Below are positions 18,084 through 27,503 of a stretch of DNA of 64,000 nt, piece by piece. Position 1 is the stretch's first letter; every line of letters starts with the position of its first letter. The DNA is from Photobacterium sp. SKA34 (lineage in GTDB: Bacteria > Pseudomonadota > Gammaproteobacteria > Enterobacterales > Vibrionaceae), in NCBI RefSeq assembly GCF_000153325.1, contig NZ_CH724143.1, positions 619,549-683,548 of the forward strand, given 5' to 3'. The position numbers and the translations under genes are program-made. A model generated the notes under the pieces. It was not told where the DNA came from. It searched no databases and was given only the letters and a program-made list of their open reading frames with translations.

Positions 18084-18314
18084 AAAACTTTATTCCATCC
18101 GTTTTTAATGAGGAAACTGTTAACTTCGTTTTCAATGGTTATTTCAAAGTGTGTGACTACTCACAGAATTGTTGATGTGAAATAACACGGTTTTCACCAG
18201 TTTGCTTAAATTTTTGCACATGTCGAGGACAAAATGTGTTTTGAACTACATTTTATTAAGGTTGCTTATTTTTAACACAGTAAAACAATGAGAAAAAAGC
18301 GGATATTCAGTAAA

Positions 18315-18345
18315 TAAAAAGGCTAGCATAGTGCTAGCCTTTTGA
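18315..18345 (-). terminator. Intrinsic terminator of the lipase gene
   Basis: AAGGCTAGCA paired with TGCTAGCCTT, followed on the minus strand by a T-rich tract. It lies just past the stop at 18368. Confidence 0.85.
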
Positions 18346-18367
18346 AGAGCTTCGTCTTTCACATAGT

Positions 18368-20767
18368 TTATTGGTTTGTGTTTATTACATTATTATTTTC
18401 AATCGATAATGTTTTACCGTCACTATTAATAAATGAATGCATTTCTTTTTGCATTTCAACCGTTACAGATTCATAAGCGGATGGGTCAAGTAATGAAGAG
18501 TGAGCTCCCCCATTAAATAGCACGGCATTTCTCACTAAGGTGCCATTAATTGAAACATCTGTTGGTGTCAGGTTCATCGTTTTTAAAAGCGGTGTTGTCC
18601 CCGTAAACGGCGAATATGGAACAGGAATGTTTGTGCCTGTCACAGTTTCGCCAATAGTCGTCATGTTTGGAATTGTTTCATCATTTTTTACTTGGGTGAG
18701 GTATACCGAGGCCGTACTTGGTACGAGTAATGAATGGTTAATTGGATCGACGCTATCAAGCACTGTTTGCCCGGCATAAGCAAACTGTGTAAATGAGTCA
18801 TAAATTGTGCTTAGCGTTGCTAATGAGGTTTCACTACCATTACTAATTAATCCCGCTTCATAACCTTGATAACAAAGTGGAATCGGTGTGTCGCCACATT
18901 GGTTTTTAAAGTCGGCATTTGAGCTTGCTAAAATGTTCCCTTTGATGAGATTGCCAAAACTGTCTGAATTTAAGAGTAGGTAAGGGATCTCAGCGCCAGG
19001 ATTAGCAAAAGCAAATTGATCAATCGCGAAGAGTTGATCTGCAGCGTCGTTGCCTGTTGGACGATTTGTCACATTAGCCACATTAATCCCAGTCATTGCA
19101 CCTAATGAGTGACCTACGAAATTAACACTGGTTGTTGGGTTTAATTTTGCTAATGGACCAAGGGCAGCAAATTGTTCAGGTGTGAGTGATGAAAATTGAC
19201 TAAACAGTCGAGTTATTGATGCTTTTAGGTTGATCACATCAATCGTACTTTGGCGTAAATTATCACGGGCAACCGTTAGTGCACCAAGATTTAAATAAAT
19301 AGATGGGTTGTCAGCTGCGGTCACGCCACCGATACCTCGATCACCATGCAATGGAAGGTTAATTGCAAAAATGGCACGACATTGATCGCCAATGATACTG
19401 TCAGCAAGTGCTGATTGAGTCAGTGTATCTTTATTGCTAGTTACGCCATGCTGATAAATAGTGACACTGTTAGATAAAGGAGCGCTACAGTTAGAATTAT
19501 TAGGTAGTACTAATGTGTACTCGATTGAAGCGATTGAGCGCAGCTTAGGTACAGGGCTATAACGAGTGATTAGCCTTGTTTCGTCTAATTGTTTGCCATC
19601 AGGTAAAATGATTTCAGAACCAGTTAATGCGGTCAATACGCGTTGTTGTGCTGCGGGATCTGTTGCGACATTAGCAAAGTCTGTGGGATCGATATTTAGC
19701 TCTGCAATTTTTGTTTGAACGGCAAGCTTTTCGGCATCGGTACCATTTGCTAATACGTATTGGATTTTAGCAAGGCTTGGCATACCACTTTGCCAAGGTG
19801 TGGTTAAGAAATTATTGGGATCGGTACTTAAGAAATAAGGTAGATGAATAGTTCCCTTGAAGATTTCGCCTTTTCCGCCTGGAGTATTTCCTTTAGAGGC
19901 TGGGACATCAATATTAAAGAGGGTGGTATCTAAGGTAGTTGTATCAATACTGCTGTCGATTGCCGTGCCTTTCCAAATATCAGACGGCTTACTATTTATC
20001 GCTAATGCTGTTGCTGATTTAGCGGCAAAAAGCACATCACCAACAGAGGCGGTGGTAAACCATGATGAGAAAATAATACTGTCTTTATCAACCCCAACTT
20101 GTGCAAAAGCAGCTTCGGTTGCTTGGGTCACTGCTTGAGCTGGAAGTAAGGCTGGAGAGGGGGGCGTTGTTGTTGATTTCAATGTGGCGTAAGAGCCGCT
20201 GGTGCCGACAGGGTTATTTTTATCGTCTTTTAATGTATTAGTGACTGCAAACATATAGTTACTTGCAGGATCTAAGGGTTTAAGTAAGACTGCTGTTAAT
20301 GTATCACCTGAGGCTTGAACAACATAATCTTGCTCTTCAACCAGCTTAATAGGCGCAGTGCTATCAGAGGTGTCAGTAGGATCGCCTGATTTTATTAGAT
20401 AAAAACTGCCAGCCGCACTGTCTGGGTTTAATGGATTACCTTTAAAGTTTACCAAAATTGGTTGACTGGTACTCCAACCATCGGTTGTACCCATAGCAAC
20501 GACAGGATTTGAAATATCAGTAGGATCATCAACGGTACTCTCAACGCTGAGTGTGCCATCTTCTTGATCCATTGCTAAATAGGTCGGCGTTACAATAATT
20601 GGCGAACTTGGGTTTGAGATAATATCAAAGTTTACTTTTGTTTCTGCATTTAGGCTGTCAGCAGTATCGGGATCAATCGTAGGGGCGCCTGTTATTTTAC
20701 TGTCGCCACCACATCCTGTTAGTCCCAAGCTAGCAGCTATAATGATCGATAAAAAATGCTTGTTCAT
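18368..20767 (-). CDS. Surface lipoprotein lipase/lysophospholipase, VolA-like (Pla-1/cef family)
   Basis: A 799-residue lipoprotein: MNKHFLSIIIAASLGLTGCGG is a lipoprotein signal with lipobox LTGC. The C-terminal half has an alpha/beta-hydrolase region with nucleophile elbow VGHSLGA (GxSxG), preceded by the oxyanion-type stretch YQHGVTSNKD; a late His in NGGAHSSLLD is a candidate catalytic residue. The N-terminal ~350 residues are beta-rich. In Vibrio cholerae the homologous VolA is a surface lysophospholipase working with a FadL channel, and here two fadL genes lie directly upstream in the same orientation. I start it at 20767 because AAGGAA precedes that ATG; the longer frame would begin with a TTG. 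Likely role: releasing fatty acids from host or environmental lysophospholipids. Confidence 0.85.
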   Translation of the reverse strand: MNKHFLSIIIAASLGLTGCGGDSKITGAPTIDPDTADSLNAETKVNFDIISNPSSPIIVTPTYLAMDQEDGTLSVESTVDDPTDISNPVVAMGTTDGWSTSQPILVNFKGNPLNPDSAAGSFYLIKSGDPTDTSDSTAPIKLVEEQDYVVQASGDTLTAVLLKPLDPASNYMFAVTNTLKDDKNNPVGTSGSYATLKSTTTPPSPALLPAQAVTQATEAAFAQVGVDKDSIIFSSWFTTASVGDVLFAAKSATALAINSKPSDIWKGTAIDSSIDTTTLDTTLFNIDVPASKGNTPGGKGEIFKGTIHLPYFLSTDPNNFLTTPWQSGMPSLAKIQYVLANGTDAEKLAVQTKIAELNIDPTDFANVATDPAAQQRVLTALTGSEIILPDGKQLDETRLITRYSPVPKLRSIASIEYTLVLPNNSNCSAPLSNSVTIYQHGVTSNKDTLTQSALADSIIGDQCRAIFAINLPLHGDRGIGGVTAADNPSIYLNLGALTVARDNLRQSTIDVINLKASITRLFSQFSSLTPEQFAALGPLAKLNPTTSVNFVGHSLGAMTGINVANVTNRPTGNDAADQLFAIDQFAFANPGAEIPYLLLNSDSFGNLIKGNILASSNADFKNQCGDTPIPLCYQGYEAGLISNGSETSLATLSTIYDSFTQFAYAGQTVLDSVDPINHSLLVPSTASVYLTQVKNDETIPNMTTIGETVTGTNIPVPYSPFTGTTPLLKTMNLTPTDVSINGTLVRNAVLFNGGAHSSLLDPSAYESVTVEMQKEMHSFINSDGKTLSIENNNVINTNQ

Positions 20768-20804
20768 AGTATTCCTTACTTTCAATTTTTAGTTCAGTCT
20801 TGTG

Positions 20805-22067
20805 TTAAAAAATGTAATTAACTTGTGCGGCACCGATGAAAGCATCACTGGTTGCGGTAAAGCTATCACCCGCTTCAGTAAATGTGCCGTCTTTGCCGTA
20901 GACATAACTAACACCTAGATCAAAACTTAATTGGTCGCTGTATTTATAGCTTGCTCCTGCGGAGTACCAGAAGCGGTCAGTATCTGGAATACTTAATGTT
21001 GCTTTACCGCCTTGCTCATCGTAGGCAAAGCCGGCACGTAAGGTAACTTGTTGATTAAGATTGTATGTACTACCAATAGCCCAGCGGAATGCATCGTCAT
21101 ATTTTTCTTCTTTCAATAAGCAGACACCGGGTAGTTGTCCACCAAAGTTACATTCACTGCTGGTGGCTTTTAGCTCAGTGAATTTACTCCATTGGGTCCA
21201 AAATATACTGTAGTGCAAAGCGAATTGATTATTGAGTTGGTGAAATCCTGAAAACTCAGCGGTAGCAGGGAGGGGAGCTACAAGTTTTGCGTCAATGGTT
21301 GAACCGCGACGATTGGCACCGAGAACTTGCCCTGAGTAATCAGTAAAGTCACCGTCAAAATCAAGATCAACTTGTGAACGGTAAGCTAAGCCAAAACGGT
21401 TATTCTCATCAATTTCAAATAGCGTGCCTATGTTCCAGCCAAATGCCCATGTATCTCCTTCCATATTAATGGTTTTGTCGCTTGGCTTTATTGCAGGGTA
21501 AAACGGTAGTGCATTCTTACCATAGTGGCGGTAAAGCTCAGCTTGTGCATAAACAGCACTAATGCCAACACCGATGCTCCATTGGTCATTGAGTTTATAG
21601 GCAACACTTGGGTTTAAGTTTATGGTGAGAAGTGAGGTTTTACCTGCGGATGTTCCGTCATAAAAATCATCAGGGTAATCGGTTGTAACTCCGTAATTAG
21701 AGAATAAGGCCATGCCCCAAGACAAACGATTATTAAGCGGTTGAACAAAGTAAGTTGAAGGAACAAATGCCAGAGGTGCGACATCTTCGGCTGTTTGTTC
21801 ACCCGTTGGTGCATCATGTGCAGTGACATCAATATTCGGTAAAACAAGACTTCCTTGTGCAGAAATAGCCATTTTATCGAACTTTGTCATGCTTGCAGGG
21901 TTACGTGCGAGAACACCAGGATTATCAGCAATAGCTGCTTCACCTGCAAATGCACGGCCTAAACCCGTTGCTGATTGTTCTGATACTTGAAAGCCTGCGG
22001 AATTGGCATGTGCTGATAGCATCGAAGTGGTAATTGCGATAGCGATATAACGCTTTTTAAAGGTCAT
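20805..22067 (-). CDS. fadL: FadL family outer-membrane long-chain fatty acid transporter (copy 1)
   Basis: A 14-stranded outer-membrane barrel with an N-terminal plug, importing long-chain fatty acids. Signal peptide MTFKKRYIAIAITTSMLSAHANSA, then the family start AGFQVSEQSATGLGRAFAGEAAIADNPGVLARNPASM. It ends in FIGAAQVNYIF with a terminal aromatic residue, as expected for a barrel. The longer frame from 22109 adds 14 charged residues before the signal peptide, so I prefer Met at 22067 (420 residues). It lies 37 bases upstream of the lipase gene and probably shares its transcript, as in the V. cholerae volA-fadL pair. Confidence 0.9.
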   Translation of the reverse strand: MTFKKRYIAIAITTSMLSAHANSAGFQVSEQSATGLGRAFAGEAAIADNPGVLARNPASMTKFDKMAISAQGSLVLPNIDVTAHDAPTGEQTAEDVAPLAFVPSTYFVQPLNNRLSWGMALFSNYGVTTDYPDDFYDGTSAGKTSLLTINLNPSVAYKLNDQWSIGVGISAVYAQAELYRHYGKNALPFYPAIKPSDKTINMEGDTWAFGWNIGTLFEIDENNRFGLAYRSQVDLDFDGDFTDYSGQVLGANRRGSTIDAKLVAPLPATAEFSGFHQLNNQFALHYSIFWTQWSKFTELKATSSECNFGGQLPGVCLLKEEKYDDAFRWAIGSTYNLNQQVTLRAGFAYDEQGGKATLSIPDTDRFWYSAGASYKYSDQLSFDLGVSYVYGKDGTFTEAGDSFTATSDAFIGAAQVNYIF

Positions 22068-22230
22068 TAAATAGTCTCTTTGTTTGGCTTCTTTTTTATT
22101 GTTGTTCATTCTGAAATAGTACTTTTTTTAAAGAAGCAAAGTAAAAAAACGTAATGTAAAACAAATAATCATGCTTAAGTTTATAATCTATAAACAAAAA
22201 GCTATTTTTATAGGACTCATCACGAATGGA

Positions 22231-22272
22231 TAAAAAAAGGTAGAGACTCAGAGACATAAATCTCTGAGTCTT
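22231..22272 (-). terminator. Intrinsic terminator after the second fadL gene
   Basis: AGACTCAGAGA paired with TCTCTGAGTCT across a short loop, followed on the minus strand by CTACC and a T-run. It separates this gene from the fadL-lipase pair. Confidence 0.85.
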
Positions 22273-22292
22273 TGAGGGGGATTTAAAAGAAA

Positions 22293-23582
22293 TTAGAAGC
22301 TACGGCTATATTGAATGCCGTAAAGCCAAGCATTTGCTCTTGTAGTAGCAGTCAGCGTTCCCAGAGTTGTTGTTGATAATGCTGATTGTTCTTTAACGTC
22401 AACATCTTTACCCATTAGATAAGTAAGGCCGAAGTCGATATTAGATTTGCTATCCAAGTGATAAGTAAAGCCGCCAGAGATCCAGTTTCGATCGGAATCA
22501 GGTACTGAAATTGAGGTCATTTGGTCTTGAGCACTGGTGTCATGCATATAACCTGCACGTAACGTCCAATCATTATTTAGGTAGTAAGTACCACCAATGG
22601 CGTAGTGCCAGCCATCCTGCCACTCATAGTCTTTAATAACTGTACCACCAGTAGTCTCTAACTTGTCGAAGCTACTCCAGCCTATCCATTGGATACTGTA
22701 GTGGATTGCAAATTTGTCGTTAAGTTTGTGGAAGCCAGAAAATTCAGCCATGTCGGGTAGTGGCATTTTTAATTTTTCACCACTTAGATCATAAGGCTTA
22801 CCAAGAGAGGCATTGGGAATATAAGTCATATCGCCTTTGGCTTCTAGAGTAGGACTAAATCGATAAGTTAAACCAAAGCGATTATTATCATCGACTTCAA
22901 ATACACTGCCTAAATTAAAGCCCAATGCAAAACCATCGGCATCAATATCAACTAAATCGCTTGTGCCAGTTACTGAACTTGGAAGTGGAGAAAGTCCTCT
23001 ACCGCGTGTAAATTTACCGCTACCATAAATAACATCGATACCGGCACCAAGACTTAGCTGCTTGTTTAGACGGTAAGATGCACTCAGGCCAAGGTTTAAG
23101 CTTTTAACTTCGGTTGTGCCACCAAAGATATCAGATGGAACAGCGCCGCCGTATCCATTAGGAAACTCAGTTAACGTACCGAAGTTAGAATAAAGGGAGG
23201 CACCTACTGCAATTTTTTCATTGATAGGGTGAATGTAGTAAATGTTAGGAACATAACTGACACCACCTATTGATGCATCATTAACACCAAATGATTGAGT
23301 ACCTAGCGGACTTGTTATTGCTAGGCTTGTATTTTTTACTTTGATATCAGTGTCTATTACTGTCAGACCTAGCGACATTGCAGGTCTGTCGAATAATGCC
23401 ATTGCAGCAGCATTCTTCGCTACGACTGACGCATTGTCAGCAATAACCGCATCGCCAGAGAATGCGCGACCTAAGCCTGTTGCTGATTGAGAGTTAAGCT
23501 GGAAACCAGCGGCTTGAACATTAAATGAAGATACCAGTGCTGCTGCTATTGATACGGTAAGAAAGCGTTTATTTACGGACAT
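22293..23582 (-). CDS. fadL: FadL family outer-membrane long-chain fatty acid transporter (copy 2)
   Basis: A 429-residue FadL paralogue. Signal peptide MSVNKRFLTVSIAAALVSSFNVQA, then AGFQLNSQSATGLGRAFSGDAVIADNASVVAKNAAAM, the plug motif shared with the downstream copy. It ends in YGIQYSRSF, with a terminal Phe for BAM recognition. The start at 23582 has AGAGGCAG upstream; the longer frame to 23624 adds a non-signal extension. Unlike copy 1 it has its own terminator and a separate upstream region. The two copies are clearly homologous but differ in the extracellular loops, so they may prefer different lipids (inference). Confidence 0.9.
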   Translation of the reverse strand: MSVNKRFLTVSIAAALVSSFNVQAAGFQLNSQSATGLGRAFSGDAVIADNASVVAKNAAAMALFDRPAMSLGLTVIDTDIKVKNTSLAITSPLGTQSFGVNDASIGGVSYVPNIYYIHPINEKIAVGASLYSNFGTLTEFPNGYGGAVPSDIFGGTTEVKSLNLGLSASYRLNKQLSLGAGIDVIYGSGKFTRGRGLSPLPSSVTGTSDLVDIDADGFALGFNLGSVFEVDDNNRFGLTYRFSPTLEAKGDMTYIPNASLGKPYDLSGEKLKMPLPDMAEFSGFHKLNDKFAIHYSIQWIGWSSFDKLETTGGTVIKDYEWQDGWHYAIGGTYYLNNDWTLRAGYMHDTSAQDQMTSISVPDSDRNWISGGFTYHLDSKSNIDFGLTYLMGKDVDVKEQSALSTTTLGTLTATTRANAWLYGIQYSRSF

Positions 23583-23792
23583 TATACTGCCTCTCTGTAA
23601 GTTATTGTATAGCTTCTTATTCATCCATGTAGGAAAAACAAAATGTAAAGTACAGAAAGAGTATAGAGCTGTTTAAAAAAATGTTAAATTTTTGTAATCA
23701 CAAAAATTAATACTTTAGTTCCAATTATTTAGCATAGTTTTGTAGTAAGTGTTTAAAACGTTTAATTTAAATGTTTCGAAATAAGAGCTATA

Positions 23793-23822
23793 TAAAAAAA
23801 AGCTCATATAAAATATGAGCTT
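23793..23822 (-). terminator. Intrinsic terminator of rnt
   Basis: AAGCTCATAT paired with ATATGAGCTT, followed on the minus strand by a run of T. It lies 36 bases past the rnt stop. Confidence 0.85.
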
Positions 23823-23857
23823 ATCAGTGCGTTTAATTATATTTGAGACAGATTGAA

Positions 23858-24523
23858 TTAGTTATTGTCACTTTCGTCTGTTTGAGGTGCAGTTAAAGGC
23901 CAGCCACCTAATTTTTTCCATTTGTTAACTATCTCACAAAATAGTTCAGCGGTACGTTCTGTATCATAAAGCGCTGAATGTGCTTCACGATTATCAAATG
24001 GGATATTTGCCGTTTGACATGCTTTCGCTAATACCGTTTGACCAAATGCAAGCCCACTTAATGCGGCTGTATCAAAAGTTGCAAACGGATGGAAAGGGTT
24101 ACGTTTTAATTTTGCACGTTCAGATGCCGCCATAACAAAGCTGTGATCAAATGTTGCATTGTGCGCAACCATAATGGCGCGAGAACAATCAGAGGCTTTT
24201 TGTTCTTTACGGATCTGCTTATAGATTTCTTTTAAAGCGTGTTCTTCAGATACCGCACCACGTAATGGGCTAAAGGGGTCACGGATCCCGTTAAAGTCCA
24301 AAGCTTCTTTATGTAAAATCGCGCCTTCAAAAGGAGAGACATGGAAGTGAATTGTTGTTGCTGGCTTCAGCCATCCATCTTCATCCATTTGTAATGTAAC
24401 GGCACAGATTTCAAGTAATGCATCTGTTTTAGCGTTAAACCCCGCGGTTTCTACATCAATGACGACGGGAAAGTAGCCGCGAAAGCGACTTTTTAATGTA
24501 TTGAATTCGTTATCTTGGCTCAT
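23858..24523 (-). CDS. rnt: Ribonuclease T
   Basis: A 3'-5' exoribonuclease of the DEDD family that trims tRNA 3' ends and other stable RNAs. The 221-residue protein has the exonuclease motifs VIDVETAGF (Asp, Glu), HNATFDHSF (Asp) and [13 protein letters not shown] (His, Asp), plus the N-terminal RFRGYFPV stretch typical of RNase T. The length is normal for the family. Divergent from motY, an arrangement seen in Vibrionaceae. Confidence 0.96.
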   Translation of the reverse strand: MSQDNEFNTLKSRFRGYFPVVIDVETAGFNAKTDALLEICAVTLQMDEDGWLKPATTIHFHVSPFEGAILHKEALDFNGIRDPFSPLRGAVSEEHALKEIYKQIRKEQKASDCSRAIMVAHNATFDHSFVMAASERAKLKRNPFHPFATFDTAALSGLAFGQTVLAKACQTANIPFDNREAHSALYDTERTAELFCEIVNKWKKLGGWPLTAPQTDESDNN

Positions 24524-24788
24524 AACACTGCTGTCAAAATAGAGGAATAGACTATTATGTCAGATCCATCCCTTGATACCAATTTGATCTGATGTATAAA
24601 CAAAAATACCCAGCCTCTTTTTTCTTAACGTGAAACGGGTTCTGAATCGTTAAAGCAATGGATGTTATGGTCGATATAAATAGAGGTTTAATTTTTATCG
24701 ATTAAAAGTCAGCTTTTATATTTCGAGACGTTAGATTAAGACAGTTGGATAATGATATTTCTTACTTTTAAAAAATGGCCTAGGGTCA

Positions 24789-25646
24789 TTGTATATATTT
24801 ATTTTATTGTTTTCATTGCCAAGTTGGGCTGGGAAGCAATATATCGCATCGCCTAATCAGTCACAGTGGAATGTTATTGTTGATACGCCGCTAGAGTGTC
24901 GTTTGTCACATCATATACCGGGCTACGGTGAAGGTGAGTTCGTAGCACGTTCCAGCAAAAAACAATCTGTTGCCTTTGAATTAAAAATGTATCGCCCGAT
25001 GGGAGAAACACGAAACGTCCGCCTAACTTCTATGCCTGCGCGTTGGATGCCTGGAGAGTCAGCAAATACCATGACACGACTCAAATTTTTTAAGCAGTTC
25101 GATGGTTATATTCAAGGGAAAACGGTGTGGAATATGCTTGCTGAATTAGAGGATGGGAGAAATCCTACATTTATGTATCAAGATTGGCAGCGACAAAATC
25201 GCTCATTAGAGGTTGGATTATCTGCCGTTGCGTTTCAAAAAGGTTATCAATCATTTAGCCAATGCTTGAGTAAGCTATTACCCTATGGATTTGAAGATAT
25301 CGCATTTTCTGTCCTTCACTACAGTGAAAATAGCGACACATTAAATAAAATTTCACAACAGCGTCTTGCTCAAATTGCCGACTTTGTTCGCTATTCTGAC
25401 GATATTGATTTGGTTTTAGTTGCTGCGTTTAATGACTCTATTTCCGGTACAACGGAAAGCCAAGAGATGTCAGAACGACGAGCGGAAAAATTACGTCAGT
25501 ATTTTCAATCGTTAGGGTTACCTGACGAGCGTGTTCAAGTAGAAGCGTACGGTAAGCGACGTCCTATTGCTGATAACTCAACCCCGATGGGAAGAAATTT
25601 AAATCGTCGAGTTGTGATTTCATTAGGACAAAGTCCGATTTATTAA
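24789..25646 (+). CDS. motY: Sodium-type flagellar motor T-ring protein MotY
   Basis: MotY forms the periplasmic T ring that holds the PomA/PomB stators of Na+-driven polar flagella. The mature part is well conserved: an N-terminal domain (YIASPNQSQWNVIVDTPLECRLSH, ELKMYRPMGETRNV, FFKQFDGY) and a C-terminal OmpA-like peptidoglycan-binding domain (about residues 165-280: SERRAEKLRQYFQSLGL, GKRRPIADNSTPMGRNLNRRVVISLG). The start is unclear: the frame opens only at a TTG (24789), giving a signal peptide of 14 residues with no basic N-region. An ATG at 24752 gives a better basic, hydrophobic start (MIFLTFKKWPRV) but in another frame. A one-base indel in the signal peptide, or a true TTG start, could explain this. 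Confidence 0.9.
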   Translation: MYIFILLFSLPSWAGKQYIASPNQSQWNVIVDTPLECRLSHHIPGYGEGEFVARSSKKQSVAFELKMYRPMGETRNVRLTSMPARWMPGESANTMTRLKFFKQFDGYIQGKTVWNMLAELEDGRNPTFMYQDWQRQNRSLEVGLSAVAFQKGYQSFSQCLSKLLPYGFEDIAFSVLHYSENSDTLNKISQQRLAQIADFVRYSDDIDLVLVAAFNDSISGTTESQEMSERRAEKLRQYFQSLGLPDERVQVEAYGKRRPIADNSTPMGRNLNRRVVISLGQSPIY

Positions 25647-25712
25647 TCAGTAATGGAAAGTGGGTGGAATAAGGATCGTTATTATCGAATGATATAACGA
25701 GCTTTATTTTTA

Positions 25713-26156
25713 TTAATGCAGTTTAAAGGAAGCAATTAGCTCACAACTTGAATAGTTGTTAATGGTTTTTACTTGATTAGCAATTGCAGGGTTAGGGTGT
25801 CGTTTTAAAAAACCAATCAATGCCGATTGGCAACACCCTAAAGAATTTATATAGCTATGGCATTGCGTTTGTTTGCACTGTGGGATCAATGCAATAACTT
25901 GTTCAGAGGCAAGTTGTAAATATTTTAGCTCGTAGTCTGGATCGCCATGTTGTCGCCAAAAATTGGCAAGGTTATGGCAAGAAACGACTTTCATCGTTAA
26001 GAGATCCGTTAGTTGTTCGGTGTTCGTTGAATCTGCCGAGATTTCCTGAGCAATTGATAAGGCGAGTTGATAATGAACAATAGACATCAAGGGGTTATTG
26101 TTAGTCTTAGCATCATCAGCCATTAAGGTGTGTCTTTCCCACTCTGAAATATCCAT
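25713..26156 (-). CDS. Conserved hypothetical protein, possibly DUF2753 family
   Basis: A 147-residue soluble protein, mostly helical, with TPR-like character (ALSIAQEISADS, LTMKVVSCHNLANFW, YELKYLQLASEQVIAL) and a Cys-rich middle (QCKQTQCHSYINSLGCCQSA). No signal peptide or membrane segment. AAAGGA precedes the ATG. It starts 35 bases after the Mn-SOD gene and is probably co-transcribed with it from the Fur-boxed promoter. I recall similar small proteins in Vibrionaceae named DUF2753, but that assignment is from memory of the family only. Function unknown. Confidence 0.65.
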   Translation of the reverse strand: MDISEWERHTLMADDAKTNNNPLMSIVHYQLALSIAQEISADSTNTEQLTDLLTMKVVSCHNLANFWRQHGDPDYELKYLQLASEQVIALIPQCKQTQCHSYINSLGCCQSALIGFLKRHPNPAIANQVKTINNYSSCELIASFKLH

Positions 26157-26191
26157 GTCATTATCCTTTGTAAGTGGTATTGCTTTTGCAG

Positions 26192-26806
26192 TTAGAAAGC
26201 CTGTAACGCGCTAAGGTAGTTTATTTCAACTTGTTCCCAATCGATTAAATGCCACCATGCATCAATGTAATCAGGACGAACGTTTTGATAACTCAAGTAG
26301 TAAGCATGTTCCCATACATCAAGCGCCAGAATTGGAGAACCTTGTACTGTTACCGTATCCATTAACGGGTTGTCTTGATTCGGCGTTGATGAGATCTCAA
26401 GTCGTCCATCTACAACAGAGAGCCAAATAAATCCGGCACCAAAATGATTGGCAGCTAATGTTGAAAATGACTCTTTGAACTTAGCAAAACTTTCAAAATG
26501 GGCATTAATTGCTTCTGCAAGTAAACCTGATGGATGACGAACGCCTTCGGGTGACATACATTGCCAGTAAAGGTTGTGATTATAGAAACCACCGCCATTA
26601 TTACGAACTGCTGCAGGGTATTGAGATATATTGCTTAAAATAGTTTCAATGGTCTGGTCATTGAGATCTGTATTTTTAATCGCAGCCATAAACTTATCAA
26701 AATAACCTCTATGGTGTTTGCTATAGTGGATCTCAACAGTTCTTGCATCAAGATAAGGTTCTAATGCATTAAAGTCATAAGGTAGTTTTGGGAATAAATG
26801 TTTCAT
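26192..26806 (-). CDS. sodA: Superoxide dismutase, manganese type
   Basis: A 204-residue Fe/Mn-family SOD. Metal ligands are His27 (IHYSKHH), His77 (FYNHNLYW), and Asp and His in DVWEHAYYL. Gly replaces the Fe-type Gln before the second His (NNGGGFYNHN), and a Gln sits in the Mn-type position (TPNQDNPLM), so manganese (or cambialistic) use is predicted. No signal peptide. A near-perfect Fur box lies 36 bases upstream, so the gene should be induced when iron is scarce, as for E. coli sodA. A small downstream gene follows at 35 bases. Confidence 0.93.
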   Translation of the reverse strand: MKHLFPKLPYDFNALEPYLDARTVEIHYSKHHRGYFDKFMAAIKNTDLNDQTIETILSNISQYPAAVRNNGGGFYNHNLYWQCMSPEGVRHPSGLLAEAINAHFESFAKFKESFSTLAANHFGAGFIWLSVVDGRLEISSTPNQDNPLMDTVTVQGSPILALDVWEHAYYLSYQNVRPDYIDAWWHLIDWEQVEINYLSALQAF

Positions 26807-26841
26807 AAATTAGACCTAGTAAAAAATGCTCAATAGATATT

Positions 26842-26860
26842 AATGATAATTATTATCATT
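26842..26860. promoter_or_regulatory. Fur box upstream of the Mn-SOD gene
   Basis: AATGATAAT-T-ATTATCATT is a perfect 9-1-9 inverted repeat that matches the Fur consensus (GATAATGATAATCATTATC) closely. It is 36 bases before the sodA start and about 126 bases before the divergent gene at 26987. Repression of sodA by iron-loaded Fur is expected. Confidence 0.88.
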
Positions 26861-26986
26861 ATCAACCGCGGTTTTGTATGGATATTAATGAATTTTTAGC
26901 TTTTAAATTATGAATTTGATGATTAGTTAACAAAGAATGCATGGTTTTTGGTTATGATTTACATTGTTTAGATAAGGATTTTCGTT

Positions 26987-27436
26987 ATGAATAAAGTTGT
27001 TTTAATAGCTGTTGTTGTATTGGTTGCGGTAGGTGTAGGTATTTTTAGTGTGGGTAAATTTACTGAAAAAGCAGCGAATGAGACGACAAAAAAAGTATTA
27101 AAAGAAGTGGTAAGTGCTGATTTAGCGCCTGTCGCAAAAGCAATTGGTAAGCTAGAAGCCTGTGAATCTGGTGCAACAGCAGAACTTGAAGCGTTAGGAC
27201 ATACAGCAACACCGCTGGGTCGTAGTTTGGCTTATATTGCTTTAGCGCAAAATAGTTATTTGATGGATGATAAAGATAAGGCGCGAGTGGAATTGCAACA
27301 AGCGGTTGATGCGAGTACTGACAAGCCCTCAGCGGAAGAGCGTAATGAGATGTTTGCCAAGTTGGGTGAAGGCGCAAAACAAATGGCAGAAAAGCGTAAA
27401 GCATATGGTTTTAAAGTAAATTGTGAACCACTTTAA
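26987..27436 (+). CDS. Hypothetical protein with N-terminal membrane anchor
   Basis: A 149-residue protein of unrecognised family. Residues 4-25 (VVLIAVVVLVAVGVGIFSVGKF) form one hydrophobic segment with no clear signal-peptidase site, so it is probably an inner-membrane anchor with the rest in the periplasm. The remainder is helical and charged, with two Cys (KLEACESG and VNCEPL) that could form a disulphide. AAGGA precedes the ATG. Single gene with its own terminator. It shares the upstream region, including the Fur box, with sodA, but whether Fur controls it is unknown. Confidence 0.7.
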   Translation: MNKVVLIAVVVLVAVGVGIFSVGKFTEKAANETTKKVLKEVVSADLAPVAKAIGKLEACESGATAELEALGHTATPLGRSLAYIALAQNSYLMDDKDKARVELQQAVDASTDKPSAEERNEMFAKLGEGAKQMAEKRKAYGFKVNCEPL

Positions 27437-27455
27437 TTGCTGATGGCAGAGACGA

Positions 27456-27482
27456 AAAAGGAGCGTTCAAGCTCCTTTTTTA
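27456..27482. terminator. Intrinsic terminator between the 149-residue gene and nth
   Basis: AAAAAGGAGC, a five-base loop, GCTCCTTTTT and further T. It lies between convergent genes. Confidence 0.88.
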
Positions 27483-27503
27483 TTGTGTTAAATCTTTTAC
27501 TAA

